A stretch of 13,049 nucleotides of DNA, from NCBI GenBank assembly GCA_030447045.1, contig JAUJMB010000036.1, forward strand, positions 1-13,049. The letters run 5' to 3'. The stretch's first letter is position 1, and each line of letters begins with the position of its first letter. A model generated the notes under the pieces. It saw only the letters and a program-made list of their open reading frames with translations. It made no database searches and had not been told where the DNA came from. The position numbers and the translations under genes are program-made. Source of the DNA: Rubrobacteraceae bacterium. Lineage in GTDB: Bacteria > Actinomycetota > Rubrobacteria > Rubrobacterales > Rubrobacteraceae. Below, piece by piece: positions 1 to 6,158 of this stretch.

Positions 1-305
1 ACAAGAAGTTCAGCCGCCGCTCGCAGGACTGGGCGACGGTCGGCGTGGCGGCGGTCGTGGAGCGCTCCAACGGCTCCATAGGCTCGGCGCGCATCGCGCT
101 CACCAGCATGGGCGCCACGCCCATCCGGGCCACCGCCGTCGAGCAGGCGCTCTCGGGTGCCTCCCCCGACGCCGTCGCCGAGGCGGCCCAGTCCGCCGAC
201 GAGGGCACCAGCCCCTCCTCCGACGACGCGGCCTCGGCCGAGTTCCGGCGCCATCTGGCGCGGGTGTTTACCCGGCGGGCCGTTGAGGAAGCCCTAAACC
301 GTTGA
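1..305 (+). CDS. coxM: CO dehydrogenase / Mo-hydroxylase medium (FAD) subunit, C-terminal fragment
   Basis: The reading frame is open from the left edge (first full codon at base 3) to TGA at 303-305, giving about 100 residues of the C-terminal end of a larger protein. The fragment begins KKFSRRSQDWATVGVAAVV and ends with a DDAASAEFRRHLARVFTRRAVEEAL stretch. Both are characteristic of the C-terminal CO-dehydrogenase flavoprotein domain of the CoxM/XdhB-type FAD subunit. In the family this subunit passes electrons from the iron-sulphur small subunit via FAD to the quinone pool. The GTG at 45 is internal and not a start. The stop overlaps the TTG start of the downstream coxD, so the genes are one operon. 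The N-terminal FAD-binding domain lies outside the window. A xanthine or other hydroxylase FAD subunit is possible, but the coxDE-type neighbours favour a CODH-like enzyme. Confidence 0.85.
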   Translation, partial: KKFSRRSQDWATVGVAAVVERSNGSIGSARIALTSMGATPIRATAVEQALSGASPDAVAEAAQSADEGTSPSSDDAASAEFRRHLARVFTRRAVEEALNR

Positions 306-1228
306 GCGAAGCCGCAAACGGACGCCGGGGGGCCCTGCCCCCCGGCGTTTCGCTTTCCGGGGAGCTGAGGGAGAGGCTGCGCGAGGGGAGCTACCTGGCC
401 GGAGAGGGGCTCGCGACGGCGATCTTCCTCGCCCTCAAGCTCGAGAAGCCGCTCTTCCTGGAGGGCGAGGCCGGCGTCGGCAAGACCGAGGTCGCCAAGG
501 TCCTCAGCCGGATGCTGGATACCCCCCTCATACGCCTGCAGTGCTACGAGGGCATAGACGTCAACCAGGCCGTCTACGAGTGGGACTACGCGAGGCAACT
601 CCTGCACATCCGCACGGCGGAGGCCCTGGGTGGGGCCGGCGAGGACCGCTCGCGCCTGGAGGACGAGCTCTACACGCGCCGGTTCCTCGTGAACCGGCCG
701 CTGCTGCAGGCGATCGAGCACCAGGGGGAGAGCCCCCCCGTCCTGCTCATAGACGAGGTGGACCGGGCCGACGACGAGTTCGAGGCCTTTCTGCTCGAGA
801 TCCTCTCGGACTACTCCGTGACCATACCCGAGATAGGCACCGTGAGGGCCGCCCGGCCGCCGGTCGCCATCCTAACCTCCAACCGCACCCGTGAGGTCCA
901 CGACGCGCTCAAGCGTCGCTGCCTCTACTTCTTTATAGACCACCCCGACATGGAGCGGGAGGTCGAGATCGTGCGCCTCAGGGTGCCCCATGCCGAGGAG
1001 AGGCTCGCCCGGCAGGTGGCCCGCGCCGTGCAACGCCTGCGCGCCATGGACCTCTACAAGCCGCCCGGCGTGGCCGAAACTTTGGATTGGACAGAGGCCC
1101 TCGTCGCTTTAGGCGCCAAGGAGCTCGACGAGGCCCTGATCGAGGCGACGATGGGCTCGGTCTTGAAGTACCACGAGGACCAGCAGAGGGTCCTCGTCCA
1201 GTCCCTGAACCTCCTCGCGGGGACCTAG
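302..1228 (+). CDS. coxD: MoxR-family AAA+ ATPase, CODH maturation factor CoxD
   Basis: This 308-residue protein is a AAA+ ATPase of the MoxR/CoxD type. Walker A is GEAGVGKT (residues 55-62), Walker B is VLLIDEVDRA (147-156), sensor 1 is LTSNRTR with Asn194, and a likely arginine-finger region RRCLYFFIDHP follows at 205-215. Family knowledge: CoxD is a membrane-associated chaperone-like ATPase needed to complete the Mo-Cu active site of CO dehydrogenase, working with a VWA partner, here the next gene. The start is the TTG at 302, which overlaps the coxM stop (TTGA). A GAGGAA stretch at 285-290 is the nearest SD and lies rather far upstream (11 bases), so translational coupling to coxM is likely. 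Length and motif order are normal for the family. The alternative name is generic MoxR ATPase; the location between coxM and coxE supports coxD. Confidence 0.88.
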   Translation: MSEAANGRRGALPPGVSLSGELRERLREGSYLAGEGLATAIFLALKLEKPLFLEGEAGVGKTEVAKVLSRMLDTPLIRLQCYEGIDVNQAVYEWDYARQLLHIRTAEALGGAGEDRSRLEDELYTRRFLVNRPLLQAIEHQGESPPVLLIDEVDRADDEFEAFLLEILSDYSVTIPEIGTVRAARPPVAILTSNRTREVHDALKRRCLYFFIDHPDMEREVEIVRLRVPHAEERLARQVARAVQRLRAMDLYKPPGVAETLDWTEALVALGAKELDEALIEATMGSVLKYHEDQQRVLVQSLNLLAGT

Positions 1229-1251
1229 AAGCCGTGGCCCCCGAGACCCCG

Positions 1252-2370
1252 ATGCTCCGCGTGGCGGTCGCCTTCGGGCGCCTGCTCAGGCGGGTGGGCC
1301 TCGCGGCCGGGCCCGACCGGGTGGTCGGGTTCGCCACGGCCCTGGAGGAACTCGATGTGGGGAGCCGCGACGACGTGTACTGGGCCGGGCGGGCGACGCT
1401 GTGCTCCCGCCCCGAGGACTTTGCGATGTACGACCGGGCCTTCAAGGTCTTCTGGGAGGGGAGGGAGGGGCTCAAGGTTCCCAACCCGCCGGGGAGCACG
1501 TTCTCGATCCGGCTCTCCCCAGACTCGGTGCAGCCGCCCAAGGAGAGCGCCGAGAGGGACGAGGGGGGCGCCGAGGCCGTGAGGCTCCGCTACAGCCCCG
1601 TCGACGTCCTCCGCCGGAAAGACTTCGCCGACTGCACGCCTGAAGAGTTCGCGGAGCTCTACAGGCTCATGGCGGACATGCGCCTCTCCGGGGCCATGAA
1701 GCGCTCGCGGCGCCTGGAGCCGGCCCACAGGGGCCGCCACGACGCGAGGAGGACCCTGCGCGGCGCGATGCGCACCGGCGGGGAGCCCATGCGCCACCGC
1801 TACCGGAAGGCCAGGGACAGGCCCCGGCGGGTCGTGCTGCTCTGCGACGTCTCGGGCTCCATGGCCTCCTACAGCCGGGCGCTGCTCAGGTTCATGCACG
1901 CCGGCGTCGCCTCCGGCGAGCCGGTCGAGGCCTTCGTCCTCGGGACCAGGCTCACCCGCGTCACCCGCGAGCTCTCGACCCGCAACCCCGACCGGGCGCT
2001 GCGGGAGGCCTCGAAGGCCATCGAGGATTGGTCCGGTGGGACCCGGCTCGGGGACACGGTAAAGGAGTTCGTGGACGTGTGGGGCCAGCGCGGGATGGCC
2101 CGCGGGGCCGTCGTGGTCCTGCTCTCCGACGGATGGGACCGCGGGGACGTCGAGGTGCTCGCGGACGCGATGCGGCGCATCCACCGCCTCGCCCACAGCG
2201 TCATCTGGGTCAACCCCCTGAAGGCCGCCCCCGGCTATCAGCCGCTCGCCCGCGGGATGGCCGCGGCGCTCCCCTACGTGGACGTCTTTCTCTCGGGCCA
2301 CAACTTCGAGAGCCTGCAGGAATTGTCGTACGCCGTCGCCGGGGCCTCGGGGCGGGGAGGCGCGCGTTGA
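1252..2370 (+). CDS. coxE: VWA-domain protein, CODH maturation factor CoxE
   Basis: With the ATG at 1252 this is a 372-residue CoxE-type von Willebrand A protein. The C-terminal half carries the metal-ion-dependent adhesion site: DVSGSM at 199-204, the GGTRLG threonine (Thr264) and SDGWDRGD at 292-299. The N-terminal half is an alpha-helical region beginning RVAVAFGRLLRRVGLAAGPDRV, typical of the VWA_CoxE family, followed by an Arg-rich linker (about 147-193). Family knowledge: MoxR/CoxD ATPases work with VWA/CoxE partners, and CoxE is needed to mature the CODH active site in the model carboxidotroph Oligotropha. The start is uncertain. A GTG at 1234, five bases after the coxD stop, would add six residues, and neither site has a strong SD. 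The frame stays open further upstream inside coxD, but that part reads as an Arg/Pro-rich shadow and is not coding. Confidence 0.87.
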   Translation: MLRVAVAFGRLLRRVGLAAGPDRVVGFATALEELDVGSRDDVYWAGRATLCSRPEDFAMYDRAFKVFWEGREGLKVPNPPGSTFSIRLSPDSVQPPKESAERDEGGAEAVRLRYSPVDVLRRKDFADCTPEEFAELYRLMADMRLSGAMKRSRRLEPAHRGRHDARRTLRGAMRTGGEPMRHRYRKARDRPRRVVLLCDVSGSMASYSRALLRFMHAGVASGEPVEAFVLGTRLTRVTRELSTRNPDRALREASKAIEDWSGGTRLGDTVKEFVDVWGQRGMARGAVVVLLSDGWDRGDVEVLADAMRRIHRLAHSVIWVNPLKAAPGYQPLARGMAAALPYVDVFLSGHNFESLQELSYAVAGASGRGGAR

Positions 2371-2420
2371 TCCGCCCCGGTCAGGCGGGCTTGGGATATG
2401 ATCCCCGGTAGGACGGGCAC

Positions 2421-2951
2421 ATGATCGAGACCAGAAACCTCCAACTCGTACCTTGCGAGCCGTCGCACCTGGAGACGGCCATGAGGGACAAGAAGGGCCT
2501 CGGGTCCTTGCTCGGCGTCTCGGTCCCGGACAACTGGCCCGTGTTCCCGGGGGCCATGTCTTACATCTACGAGAAACTGCGGTCCGACCCGACGGCCGTC
2601 GGGTGGTGGAGCTACCTGTTCGTGCAGGCCGAAGACAGAAGATTGGCCGGCGACGGCGGCTTCAAGGGCAGGCCAAACGGGACGGGCGAGGTCGAGATCG
2701 GCTACGCGCTGGTGCCGGAGTACAGGGGGCGGGGGCTAGCCACCGAGGCCGCCGGAGGCCTTGTTCGATGGGCCTTCTCGCACCCCGAGGTCGCGGCGGT
2801 CAGGGCCGAGACGCTTCCCGACGGGCACGGCTCGATCAGGGTGCTCCAGAAGCTCGGGATGAGGTTCGCCGGTGCCACGGAAGAGGTGCTCCGTTGGAGG
2901 CTGGAGAGGCAGGACTATAAAAAGGAGGACCGCGTTGAACCCGGTCGTTGA
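2421..2951 (+). CDS. GNAT-family N-acetyltransferase (RimJ/RimL-like)
   Basis: This 176-residue protein is a GNAT acetyltransferase of the RimJ/RimL-like type, starting MIETRNLQLVPCEPSHLE. Motif A for acetyl-CoA pyrophosphate binding is VPEYRGRGLATEA (98-110), preceded by the beta-strand GEVEIGYAL (89-97). The C-terminal GHGSIRVLQKLGMRFAG (135-151) matches the usual N-x-S-x-RVLEKLGF region, with His replacing the common Asn. An AGGA about eight bases before the ATG is a plausible SD. The substrate cannot be read from sequence; the family acetylates protein N-termini, amino acids or small molecules. The gene sits 50 bases after coxE, and its last 17 bases overlap the next cox gene, whose SD lies inside this ORF. 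It is therefore physically built into the maturation operon, although it is not a standard cox gene. A role in CODH maturation is only inference. Confidence 0.85.
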   Translation: MIETRNLQLVPCEPSHLETAMRDKKGLGSLLGVSVPDNWPVFPGAMSYIYEKLRSDPTAVGWWSYLFVQAEDRRLAGDGGFKGRPNGTGEVEIGYALVPEYRGRGLATEAAGGLVRWAFSHPEVAAVRAETLPDGHGSIRVLQKLGMRFAGATEEVLRWRLERQDYKKEDRVEPGR

Positions 2952-3249
2952 CAAGGTAGCGAGTTGGAGGGAAGAGGGCAAAAAGGCGGCGCTTGCGACC
3001 GTCGTCAAAGTGGAGAGGAGTGGGCCCTTAGGGCCCGGCACCTCGATGGCCATCAGCGAGGACGGGCAGGTCGTCGGGTCGGTGAGCGGCGGGTGCGTGG
3101 AGCCCGCGGTCTACGAGGAGGCGATGATGGCCATCGAGAGCGGCCGGCCGAAGCTCCTCTCCTACGGCATCTCCGACGACGAGGCGTTCGGGGTGGGCCT
3201 CACGTGCGGCGGGATCATCCACATCTTCGTCGAGAGGGTGGACTGGTGA
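2935..3249 (+). CDS. Stand-alone XdhC/CoxI N-terminal domain protein (Mo cofactor maturation)
   Basis: This small protein of 104 residues consists almost entirely of the XdhC/CoxI N-terminal domain. It shows SGPLGPGTSMAISEDGQVVGSVSGGCVEPAVYEEA and then GVGLTCGGIIHIFVERV, including the conserved cysteines of the SGGCVE and LTCGG motifs. The start is the TTG at 2935. It has a near-perfect SD, AAAGGAGG at 2921-2928, six bases upstream. An upstream ATG at 2872 is in frame but would add 21 Arg-rich residues that are a shadow of the GNAT gene. Family knowledge: XdhC proteins bind the molybdenum cofactor, help obtain the sulphurated form and hand it to the apo-enzyme. Full-length XdhC fuses this lobe to a Rossmann domain; here the Rossmann lobe is encoded next, overlapping by GTGA. 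The two products probably act as a pair. Confidence 0.87.
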   Translation: MNPVVDKVASWREEGKKAALATVVKVERSGPLGPGTSMAISEDGQVVGSVSGGCVEPAVYEEAMMAIESGRPKLLSYGISDDEAFGVGLTCGGIIHIFVERVDW

Positions 3250-4115
3250 GCCTGCTCGACCGCTGGCACGCCCTGCTTCGGGAACATTCGCCGGTCGCGG
3301 TCGCGACCGTGATAGAAGGCCCGGAAGGCGCTTTGGGCGGCAAGCTGCTCGTAACGCCCGAAGACCACGAGGGAGGTGCCGGCGACGAGGATCTCGACAG
3401 GGCCATAGTCGAGGCGGCCCGGGGGCTTCTGGAGGGCGGCAAGACCGAGACGCGCCACTTCGGGCCGCGCGGGCAGCGACGCATGGAGGACGTGGCGGTC
3501 TTTATCCAGAGCTTCGCCCCGCCGCCCAAGATGTACGTCTTCGGGGCCATAGACTTCGCGTCGGCCGTCGCCAGGATCGGCAAGTTCCTCGGGTACCGCG
3601 TGATCGTCTGCGACGCCAGGGCGGTCTTCGCCACGCGCGAGCGCTTCCCCTCGGCCGACGAGGTGGTCGTCGCCTGGCCCGACGAGTTCCTCAAGACCGC
3701 GGAGGTGGACACCAGGAGCGTCATCTGCGTCCTCACGCACGACCCCAAGTTCGACGTGCCGGTCCTGAAGGCGGCGCTGGAGACGGAGGCGGGGTACATC
3801 GGGGCGATGGGCAGCCGCCGGACGCACAACAACCGCACGGCACGCCTCAAGGAGGAGGGGGTCTCCGACGAGCAACTGGGGCGCGTCAGCAGCCCGATCG
3901 GGCTGGACATCGGCTCGCGCACGCCGGAGGAGACGGCGGTGGCGATAGCGGCCGAGGTCATCGCCTTCCGCACGGGGCACACCGGCGGGCGGCTCGCGGA
4001 GCGCTCCGGCCCGATCCACACCCCCGACCCGGACGTGGCGGACTCCCCGGACGCCGAGGACGCGAGGCGCGATGCAGAGCGGGAGGCCGCGGGTGCGACC
4101 CATGAGGCGCGGTGA
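3246..4115 (+). CDS. XdhC/CoxF-type Mo-hydroxylase maturation protein with Rossmann domain
   Basis: This 289-residue XdhC-family protein starts at the GTG at 3246, overlapping the previous stop (GTGA), with GAGAGG about eight bases upstream. The Rossmann domain begins near residue 95 (KMYVFGAIDFASAVARIGKFLGYRVIVCDAR). It continues with RERFPSADEVVVAWPDEFL, THDPKFDVPVL, the hallmark YIGAMGSRRTH (184-194) and SPIGLDIGSRTPEETAVAIAAE (216-237). Residues 1-90 resemble a degenerate XdhC/CoxI N-lobe (VAVATVIEGPEGALGGKLLVTPED). They lack the SGGCVE and TCGG cysteine motifs, which the upstream 104-residue protein carries. The last 30 residues are acidic, charged and probably disordered. Family role: binding and delivery of the molybdenum cofactor to the hydroxylase. 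In CODH operons this position corresponds to coxF, but I leave the symbol blank because the split makes the naming ambiguous. Confidence 0.87.
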   Translation: MSLLDRWHALLREHSPVAVATVIEGPEGALGGKLLVTPEDHEGGAGDEDLDRAIVEAARGLLEGGKTETRHFGPRGQRRMEDVAVFIQSFAPPPKMYVFGAIDFASAVARIGKFLGYRVIVCDARAVFATRERFPSADEVVVAWPDEFLKTAEVDTRSVICVLTHDPKFDVPVLKAALETEAGYIGAMGSRRTHNNRTARLKEEGVSDEQLGRVSSPIGLDIGSRTPEETAVAIAAEVIAFRTGHTGGRLAERSGPIHTPDPDVADSPDAEDARRDAEREAAGATHEAR

Positions 4116-4747
4116 GCGGGGTCTCGGCCGTGGTGCTCGCCGCGGGCGCGGGGAGCCGGTTCGGGGGCGGGAAGCTCCTCGCCCCTTTCGGGGGGCGGAC
4201 CCTGATCGGGGCGACCCTCGACGGGCTGCGCGGGGCTCCGGTGGGTGAGACAATCGTGGTGGTCGGAGCCGAAGGGGAGAGGTTGCGCGACGAGAGCACC
4301 GCACGCGGGGCCCGCGTGGTCGAAAACCGCGACTGGGCCGAGGGAATGTCCACCTCGGTGAGCGCGGGGCTCGACGCCTGCTCGCCGGCTTCGCGCGCCG
4401 CGGTCGTCGTTCTTGCGGACCAGCCGCTCGTTGGAGCCGGGGCTGTGGGGCGGCTCGTCGAGGCCTTCGAGGAAGGTGCGCCGGTGGCCGTGGCGACGTA
4501 CGGTGGGGAGATGCGCAACCCGGCGCTATTTGCCAGGGAGGTCTGGCCGCTCCTCGGTCGGGAGATGTCGGGGGACAGGGGGGCGAGGGCCGTGCTCGCG
4601 CGCCACCCGGAACTGGTAACGGAGGTGCCTTGCGATGACGTAGCGGACCCGGCCGACGTGGACACCGTGGAAGACCTGCGGCGCCTGGAGGAGGGGCTGA
4701 CCGCCCCCGGGCGCGGTGGGAAGATCCGTCAAAGGAGAGACAGATGA
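4112..4747 (+). CDS. MocA/MobA-like molybdenum cofactor nucleotidyltransferase
   Basis: This 211-residue NTP transferase resembles MocA (molybdenum cofactor cytidylyltransferase). The nucleotide-binding signature is LAAGAGSRFGGGKLLAPFGG (9-28). ENRDWAEGMSTSV (71-83), the metal-binding LADQPL (101-106), GDRGAR (154-159) and the closing DVDTVEDLRRL (182-192) follow in the family order. MocA joins CTP to Mo-molybdopterin to form the cytosine dinucleotide cofactor used by xanthine-dehydrogenase and CODH-type enzymes, which fits this operon. The start is the GTG at 4112, overlapping the previous stop, with GAGG four bases before it. The ORF ends in ATGA shared with coxG. The C-terminal tail (195-211) is basic and probably disordered. 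CTP versus GTP specificity (MocA versus MobA) cannot be proven by eye; context and the KLL variant of the loop favour MocA. Confidence 0.87.
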   Translation: MSGVSAVVLAAGAGSRFGGGKLLAPFGGRTLIGATLDGLRGAPVGETIVVVGAEGERLRDESTARGARVVENRDWAEGMSTSVSAGLDACSPASRAAVVVLADQPLVGAGAVGRLVEAFEEGAPVAVATYGGEMRNPALFAREVWPLLGREMSGDRGARAVLARHPELVTEVPCDDVADPADVDTVEDLRRLEEGLTAPGRGGKIRQRRDR

Positions 4748-5469
4748 AGCTGAACAACGAGTTTACGGTAGACGTACCGGTAGAAGACGTCTGGAACGTG
4801 TTGCTCGACCTGGAGCGGATCACCCCGTGCCTGCCGGGGGCTTCCCTGACGGAGGAGACGGGCGAGCGCGAGTACGACGGGGCGATGAAGGTCAAGCTCG
4901 GCCCCGTCACCCAGCAGTACAAGGGGACGGTCAAGATCCAGGAGGCCGACGAGTCCGCCCACCGGGCGGTGCTCAGGGCCGACGGCAAGGACGCCCGCGG
5001 GCAGGGGACGGCCTCGGCCACCATCGTCTCCACCCTGCACGACGAGGGGGACGGCAGCACCCGGGTGAACGTGGAGACCGACATGCAGATCACCGGCCGC
5101 GCGGCGCAGTTCGGCCAGGGCATCCAGCAGCAGATCTCCGAGAAGCTTCTCGCCCGGTTCGCCGACTGCCTGGAGGAGGAGATAACGAGCGGGGGGGCCG
5201 CGAGGGGGGCCGACGTCTCCGGCGCCGCCCCATCCGCTAACGGCTCGTCCGGGGACGGGCAGGCCGCCCAGCAGCAAGAAGACGTCGAGGCGCTGGACCT
5301 CGGCGAGGCGAGCCGGGACGCGGTCATGGGCCAGATCAAGCCCGCGATACCCCTGGTGGTCGGCGCCGTCGTTCTCTGGCTCGTGATCCGGTCTCTCAGG
5401 GGCGGAGGCTCGCCCAGTGCCCGTCCGGCCGAGAGGCACGACGGGTTCGAGGTGATCCTGAGGTTCTAG
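4744..5469 (+). CDS. coxG: CoxG: SRPBCC lipid-binding domain with C-terminal membrane anchor (first paralogue)
   Basis: This 241-residue protein has an N-terminal SRPBCC/CoxG domain (about 1-147). It starts MKLNNEFTVDVPVEDVWNVLLDLERITPCLPGA and includes YKGTVKI (59-65) and the conserved GQGTASATIVSTL (86-98) and VNVETDMQITGRAAQFG (108-124). A polar linker (about 148-200) follows, then one hydrophobic segment PAIPLVVGAVVLWLVI (200-215) and a 25-residue polar tail. Family knowledge: CoxG anchors or couples CODH at the cytoplasmic membrane, and recent work reports that CoxG extracts and delivers menaquinone to the enzyme. The ATG overlaps the previous stop (ATGA), and an excellent SD, AAAGGAG at 4731-4737, lies six bases upstream. 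It is the last gene of the contiguous cox run. A second copy is at 6159, about 60% identical by eye over the SRPBCC domain. Confidence 0.9.
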   Translation: MKLNNEFTVDVPVEDVWNVLLDLERITPCLPGASLTEETGEREYDGAMKVKLGPVTQQYKGTVKIQEADESAHRAVLRADGKDARGQGTASATIVSTLHDEGDGSTRVNVETDMQITGRAAQFGQGIQQQISEKLLARFADCLEEEITSGGAARGADVSGAAPSANGSSGDGQAAQQQEDVEALDLGEASRDAVMGQIKPAIPLVVGAVVLWLVIRSLRGGGSPSARPAERHDGFEVILRF

Positions 5470-5484
5470 AGCCGTCGGCCAATG

Positions 5485-5516
5485 GCGGCCAGCTCCGAGC
5501 CAGAGACGCTGGCCGC
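5485..5516. repeat. Hairpin-forming inverted repeat after coxG
   Basis: Nine-base arms GCGGCCAGC (5485-5493) and GCTGGCCGC (5508-5516) pair perfectly around a 14-base loop, starting 16 bases after the coxG stop. There is no T-run after it. It could act as an mRNA 3'-end stabiliser, an attenuating terminator or a protein-binding site. The stem is real; the function is not known. Confidence 0.5.
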
Positions 5517-5537
5517 TGATGACCTGAGCCAGGGGTC

Positions 5538-5559
5538 GGGGCGTCCTGATGGCCGCCCC
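5538..5559. repeat. Short GC hairpin in coxG 3' spacer
   Basis: GGGGCG (5538-5543) pairs with CGCCCC (5554-5559) around a 10-base loop. It is the second of three consecutive stem-loops between coxG and the convergent small gene. In DNA this GC-rich, a six-base stem can arise by chance, so the support is weak. Confidence 0.3.
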
Positions 5560-5593
5560 TTGGGTTCGGCCCGGTAGGGGGCGCCAACCGCGA

Positions 5594-5634
5594 AGGGAGG
5601 GTTCCGAGGGACTGTCCTCAGAACCCTCCCTCTT
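5594..5634. terminator. Probable bidirectional terminator between coxG and the minus-strand small gene
   Basis: The 11-base arms AGGGAGGGTTC (5594-5604) and GAACCCTCCCT (5621-5631) are perfectly complementary. Inside them a second stem GAGG/CCTC (5606-5609 / 5616-5619) extends the helix past a single mismatch. CTT follows on the plus strand, which is only a weak T-tract. The hairpin lies between two convergent genes (coxG ends at 5469, the minus gene ends at 5662), the expected place for a shared terminator. Confidence 0.7.
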
Positions 5635-5661
5635 GATAGAGAACCGGCCGGTCGGCCCGCT

Positions 5662-5976
5662 CTATCCGCCGCCTAGACGGGCCTTGACCCTGCTGAGGAC
5701 CTCGTCCGCCTTGTCCAGCAGGCCCTTCTCCCTAGCCTTGTCCGCCATGGAGGGGTACACCCAGTTGTTCTCCTGGGCCCTGTCCACGGCCCTGGCAATG
5801 GGTCCTTTTCCTCCCTGGGCGGCGCCCTGCGCCCCGGATGACGCTTCTTGCGTCCCTTCGGCGCCGTTGGATTCCTCCTGGCTCTCCTGCGCGCCGACCG
5901 GCCCGATCAGGCGCTGCTCGTTGACCGCCCTGAACAGGGGCCGCTCGTCCTCGGGTCGTCTGTCCCGTACCGGCAC
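5662..5976 (-). CDS. Small hydrophilic protein of unknown function
   Basis: This 104-residue ORF lies on the minus strand between the two coxG genes. It starts at the GTG at 5976 behind a strong SD (GGAGAGGAG, seven bases upstream) and ends in TAG at 5662. Codon third positions are overwhelmingly G or C, as in the neighbouring real genes. I do not recognise the family. Residues 1-28 are charged (MPVRDRRPEDERPLFRAVNE). About 29-57 is a low-complexity Gln/Ser/Gly/Ala stretch, probably disordered. The C-terminal third (about 64-101) is predicted helical and charged (ARAVDRAQENN, then EKGLLDKADEVLSRVKARL). There is no signal peptide or membrane segment, so it is probably cytoplasmic. It is antisense in orientation to the flanking cox genes and separated from coxG by a terminator, so it is probably its own transcription unit. 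Confidence 0.72.
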   Translation of the reverse strand: MPVRDRRPEDERPLFRAVNEQRLIGPVGAQESQEESNGAEGTQEASSGAQGAAQGGKGPIARAVDRAQENNWVYPSMADKAREKGLLDKADEVLSRVKARLGGG

Positions 5977-6014
5977 TTGTGCGCTCCTCTCCCGATGGTG
6001 CCATTACACCTTGC

Positions 6015-6020
6015 TTTATA
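6015..6020 (-). promoter_or_regulatory. Candidate -10 element for the small minus-strand gene
   Basis: Read on the minus strand this is TATAAA, about 38 bases upstream of the GTG at 5976, which would leave a leader of roughly 30 bases containing the SD. It is a locally AT-rich patch in very GC-rich DNA. No convincing -35 hexamer is seen at the right distance, so this is a weak call. Confidence 0.3.
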
Positions 6021-6054
6021 CTCCTACTCCCATCCCGGCGCAGGAATCTCGCGT

Positions 6055-6073
6055 ACGGGCGCCTCACGCCCGT
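6055..6073. repeat. Perfect inverted repeat in the divergent spacer before coxG2
   Basis: ACGGGCG (6055-6061) pairs with CGCCCGT (6067-6073) around the 5-base loop CCTCA. It lies in the 182-base spacer between two divergent genes (starts at 5976 and 6159), so it could be an operator or a leader stem-loop. The function is inferred from position only. Confidence 0.4.
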
Positions 6074-6158
6074 GATCGGCGACACGGCGGCGTTCGGGGA
6101 AGTGCCGCGCGAGAGGTGGCTCGGGACGAGGCTATAACGTGAGGCAAAAGGAGGCGCG

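Noticed and set aside
1225..2301. A 358-codon minus-strand frame opposite coxE
   Set aside because: coxE has a complete VWA metal site in its own frame. The antisense product has no recognisable motif and no SD that I see.
2397..2402. TATGAT as a promoter -10 for the GNAT gene
   Set aside because: No -35 hexamer is found at 15-19 bases; the nearest TTGATC is 24 bases away. Read-through from coxE is more likely.
3162..5339. A 725-codon open frame on the minus strand through the XdhC, MocA-like and coxG genes
   Set aside because: It is antisense to three genes with clear family motifs, has Arg/Pro/Ser-rich low-information sequence, and is the usual GC-rich shadow effect.
6133..6138. TATAAC as a promoter -10 for the second coxG
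   Set aside because: The transcript would start inside or just before the SD, and no -35 is visible at a proper distance.
5549..6142. A 197-codon plus-strand frame over the small minus-strand gene
   Set aside because: It spans a terminator hairpin and two spacers, has Leu/Ser/Pro-rich composition, and the minus frame has the better SD and codon bias.
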